DNA of 64,000 nt from positions 1 to 64,000 of the IMG/VR virus record IMGVR_UViG_3300044511_000090. One strand, written 5' to 3'. Shown here piece by piece: positions 63,030-64,000 of the stretch. This DNA comes from a virus. The notes beneath the pieces were generated by a model. The model saw nothing but the letters and a program-made list of their open reading frames with translations. It was not told the origin of the DNA and did not search any database. How positions within the stretch are numbered: position 1 is the stretch's first letter; each line of letters starts with the position of its first letter. Position numbers and translations under genes: made by a program.

Positions 63030-63227
63030 TTACCTCTGCTTCTGAAGCTCAGTGATCAGTTTGCCCTGTTCAGCAAGTTTCTCGTCTCGCATCTTTGCGT
63101 CTTGCCGAGCCTGAAGGTATCTGGCGGCAAGTTCGTCATGATCAGCCGACTTTAGCAATTCAAGGTTCTTGGCCCTGTTTGCCTTGAGTTCTGCAAAAGT
63201 CTGGTTCTCAATCTCTACAAAGTTCAT
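63030..63227 (-). CDS. Small coiled-coil protein
   Basis: 65 residues, helical throughout (FAELKANRAKNLELLKSADH; LAARYLQARQDAKMRDEKLA). Located between two virion-type genes. No family recognised. Confidence 0.6.
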   Translation of the reverse strand: MNFVEIENQTFAELKANRAKNLELLKSADHDELAARYLQARQDAKMRDEKLAEQGKLITELQKQR

Positions 63228-63238
63228 CGCTGCTCCAA

Positions 63239-63781
63239 TCAGATTTTTCCACCTAACTTGCCAGCGAACTTGCCAACAGTCTTCAAGACTCCGCCACCCG
63301 TGTAGTACACAGTCATCTGGACGTAATCGACCTTGGCAAGAAACGCAAAACTATCGTAGAACATGCCGTATCCGACCTTGATTCCGTTAATCGTCGATCC
63401 TGAAGGAATCACACTGAAGTCGAAGTTCGTTGCCTTCAAGTATTCGGATGCGTTTACCCCGTCCCACACAGCAAGCACGCAGCCAAAGTTGCTTGCTTTC
63501 ACCTGCGCCGCAGTAGGAGTAAGCCCCCAAAGAATCGCCGCTCCTCCGTAATTCAATAGCGTTTCGCTGCCCGGCAAAGCAGCCGCATTGTCAGATGCTC
63601 TGTTGTCTCCAGACACCGACCCGGAAACAACCAGTTTCACCACTTCTACGTCTGTCATCAGTGAAACAGTGGCATAAGAGCCATCGTCTGACGTAGCGTT
63701 GGTAGGGTTCGACCATGCGCTCGAACCGTGGCTGTTGTCACTTGCAAGTGTTCCTGGCGCTACTGTTCCAGTGTCAGCCAT
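63239..63781 (-). CDS. Probable virion protein
   Basis: 180 residues starting MADTGTVAPGTLASDNSHGS. It is Gly/Ser/Ala-rich and beta-type, with IPSGSTINGIKVGYGMFYD and YVQMTVYYTGGGVLKTVGKF near the end. This layout is common in small phage tail or decoration proteins. GGAATG start region; the promoter at 63803-63832 lies upstream. Confidence 0.65.
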   Translation of the reverse strand: MADTGTVAPGTLASDNSHGSSAWSNPTNATSDDGSYATVSLMTDVEVVKLVVSGSVSGDNRASDNAAALPGSETLLNYGGAAILWGLTPTAAQVKASNFGCVLAVWDGVNASEYLKATNFDFSVIPSGSTINGIKVGYGMFYDSFAFLAKVDYVQMTVYYTGGGVLKTVGKFAGKLGGKI

Positions 63782-63802
63782 TCCAAGCCCTCGTCGTTAC
63801 CA

Positions 63803-63832
63803 TTTATAGGGCTAAGAAGAATACAACTGCAA
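63803..63832 (-). promoter_or_regulatory. Promoter (TTGCAG - 18 - TATAAA) for the virion genes
   Basis: On the minus strand TTGCAG and TATAAA are 18 bases apart, about 30 bases before ATG 63781. It shares CCCTATAAAT with the promoter at 59401-59430. Confidence 0.65.
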
Positions 63833-63848
63833 TTTGGGTACGATCAGC

Positions 63849-63983
63849 CTAGTACGCCGTTGTCACAGAAAAACAAACGCCAATCAACACAGCCGATCCA
63901 TCGGCAGCGCCAAGCAAAACACGGTTTTCAACTTCCCGATCTGTCGTATCGGCGATGCCATCAGGAACAATCGTGATGATCAC
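63849..63983 (-). CDS. Small virion-region protein
   Basis: 44 residues from GTG 63983 (AGAGG upstream): VIITIVPDGIADTTDREVEN, RVLLGAADGSAVLIGVCFSV, then TTAY and TAG. Its beginning is close to the window edge, so a longer form with a start outside the window is possible. No family recognised. Confidence 0.45.
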   Translation of the reverse strand: MIITIVPDGIADTTDREVENRVLLGAADGSAVLIGVCFSVTTAY

Positions 63984-64000
63984 GGCCTATTACCTCTTCT

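Noticed and set aside
1-64000. Diversity-generating retroelement or reverse transcriptase
   Set aside because: No reverse transcriptase motif or template/variable repeat pair was found on either strand.
1-64000. Reassignment of TGA or TAG across the genome
   Set aside because: Both codons serve as stops at many ordinary gene ends, with overlapping starts, so the in-frame TGA at 16554 and the TAG at 4072 are local questions.

Overview
The window reads as most of one end of a large tailed dsDNA bacteriophage genome (Caudoviricetes), or a prophage of that kind. It has a large terminase with inteins, a terminase small subunit, virion proteins at the right end, a recombination and replication set, and dozens of tightly packed small genes that overlap by a few bases. 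No ribosomal RNA or host housekeeping operon is present. The host is probably a planctomycete of the Gemmata type. Three proteins carry the 'repeat-companion' (TIGR02996-like) motif with its PRLVYADWLEE core, two carry DUF6745-like flanks around very long four-residue repeats, and one RTX protein begins with the LLESRETPS motif typical of planctomycete secreted proteins. The host call is inference from these families.

Layout. 1-3.9 kb, plus strand: terminase large subunit, interrupted by two inteins. 3.85-15.75 kb, minus strand: two sigma-like factors, terminase small subunit, a DNA methyltransferase, several zinc-ribbon proteins, duplicated small genes, and two inserted homing endonucleases that have each displaced the 3' end of a neighbouring gene. 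15.8-57.4 kb, plus strand: the long early/middle block. It starts with a DUF550 (MazZ-like) nucleotide pyrophosphohydrolase, then a four-residue-repeat protein, an XRE regulator and a palindrome-rich control region. Many small unknown genes follow, then the DNA-handling genes: permuted AAA+ ATPase, N6-adenine-type methyltransferase, sliding-clamp-like protein, Rad50/SMC-like ATPase, GHKL ATPase, ERF annealing protein, a second four-residue-repeat protein, YqaJ exonuclease, ParB-like protein, and an intein-bearing SF2 helicase. The block ends with a GC-rich methyltransferase segment and a group of secreted proteins including a papain-like peptidase. 57.3-64 kb, minus strand: small membrane proteins (candidate lysis cassette), a tRNA-Met(CAT) and virion genes including a 931-residue repeat-rich fibre-like protein. 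The structural module evidently continues beyond the right edge.

The strongest observations concern mobile elements. An HNH endonuclease gene lies out of frame inside the second terminase intein, so about 660 bases are open in two frames. An endonuclease insertion at 7.0-7.8 kb has left behind the old 3' end of its target gene, while the intact target carries the same 19 residues with 15 of 19 codons changed synonymously. A second insertion did the same to a methyltransferase at 9.3-10.5 kb. Other items to check are two proteins built from dozens of four-residue units, a zinc-ribbon gene with an in-frame UGA, a family of hairpins fused to stop codons, and two structured intergenic regions. 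No DNA polymerase, portal or major capsid gene is recognised in the window.
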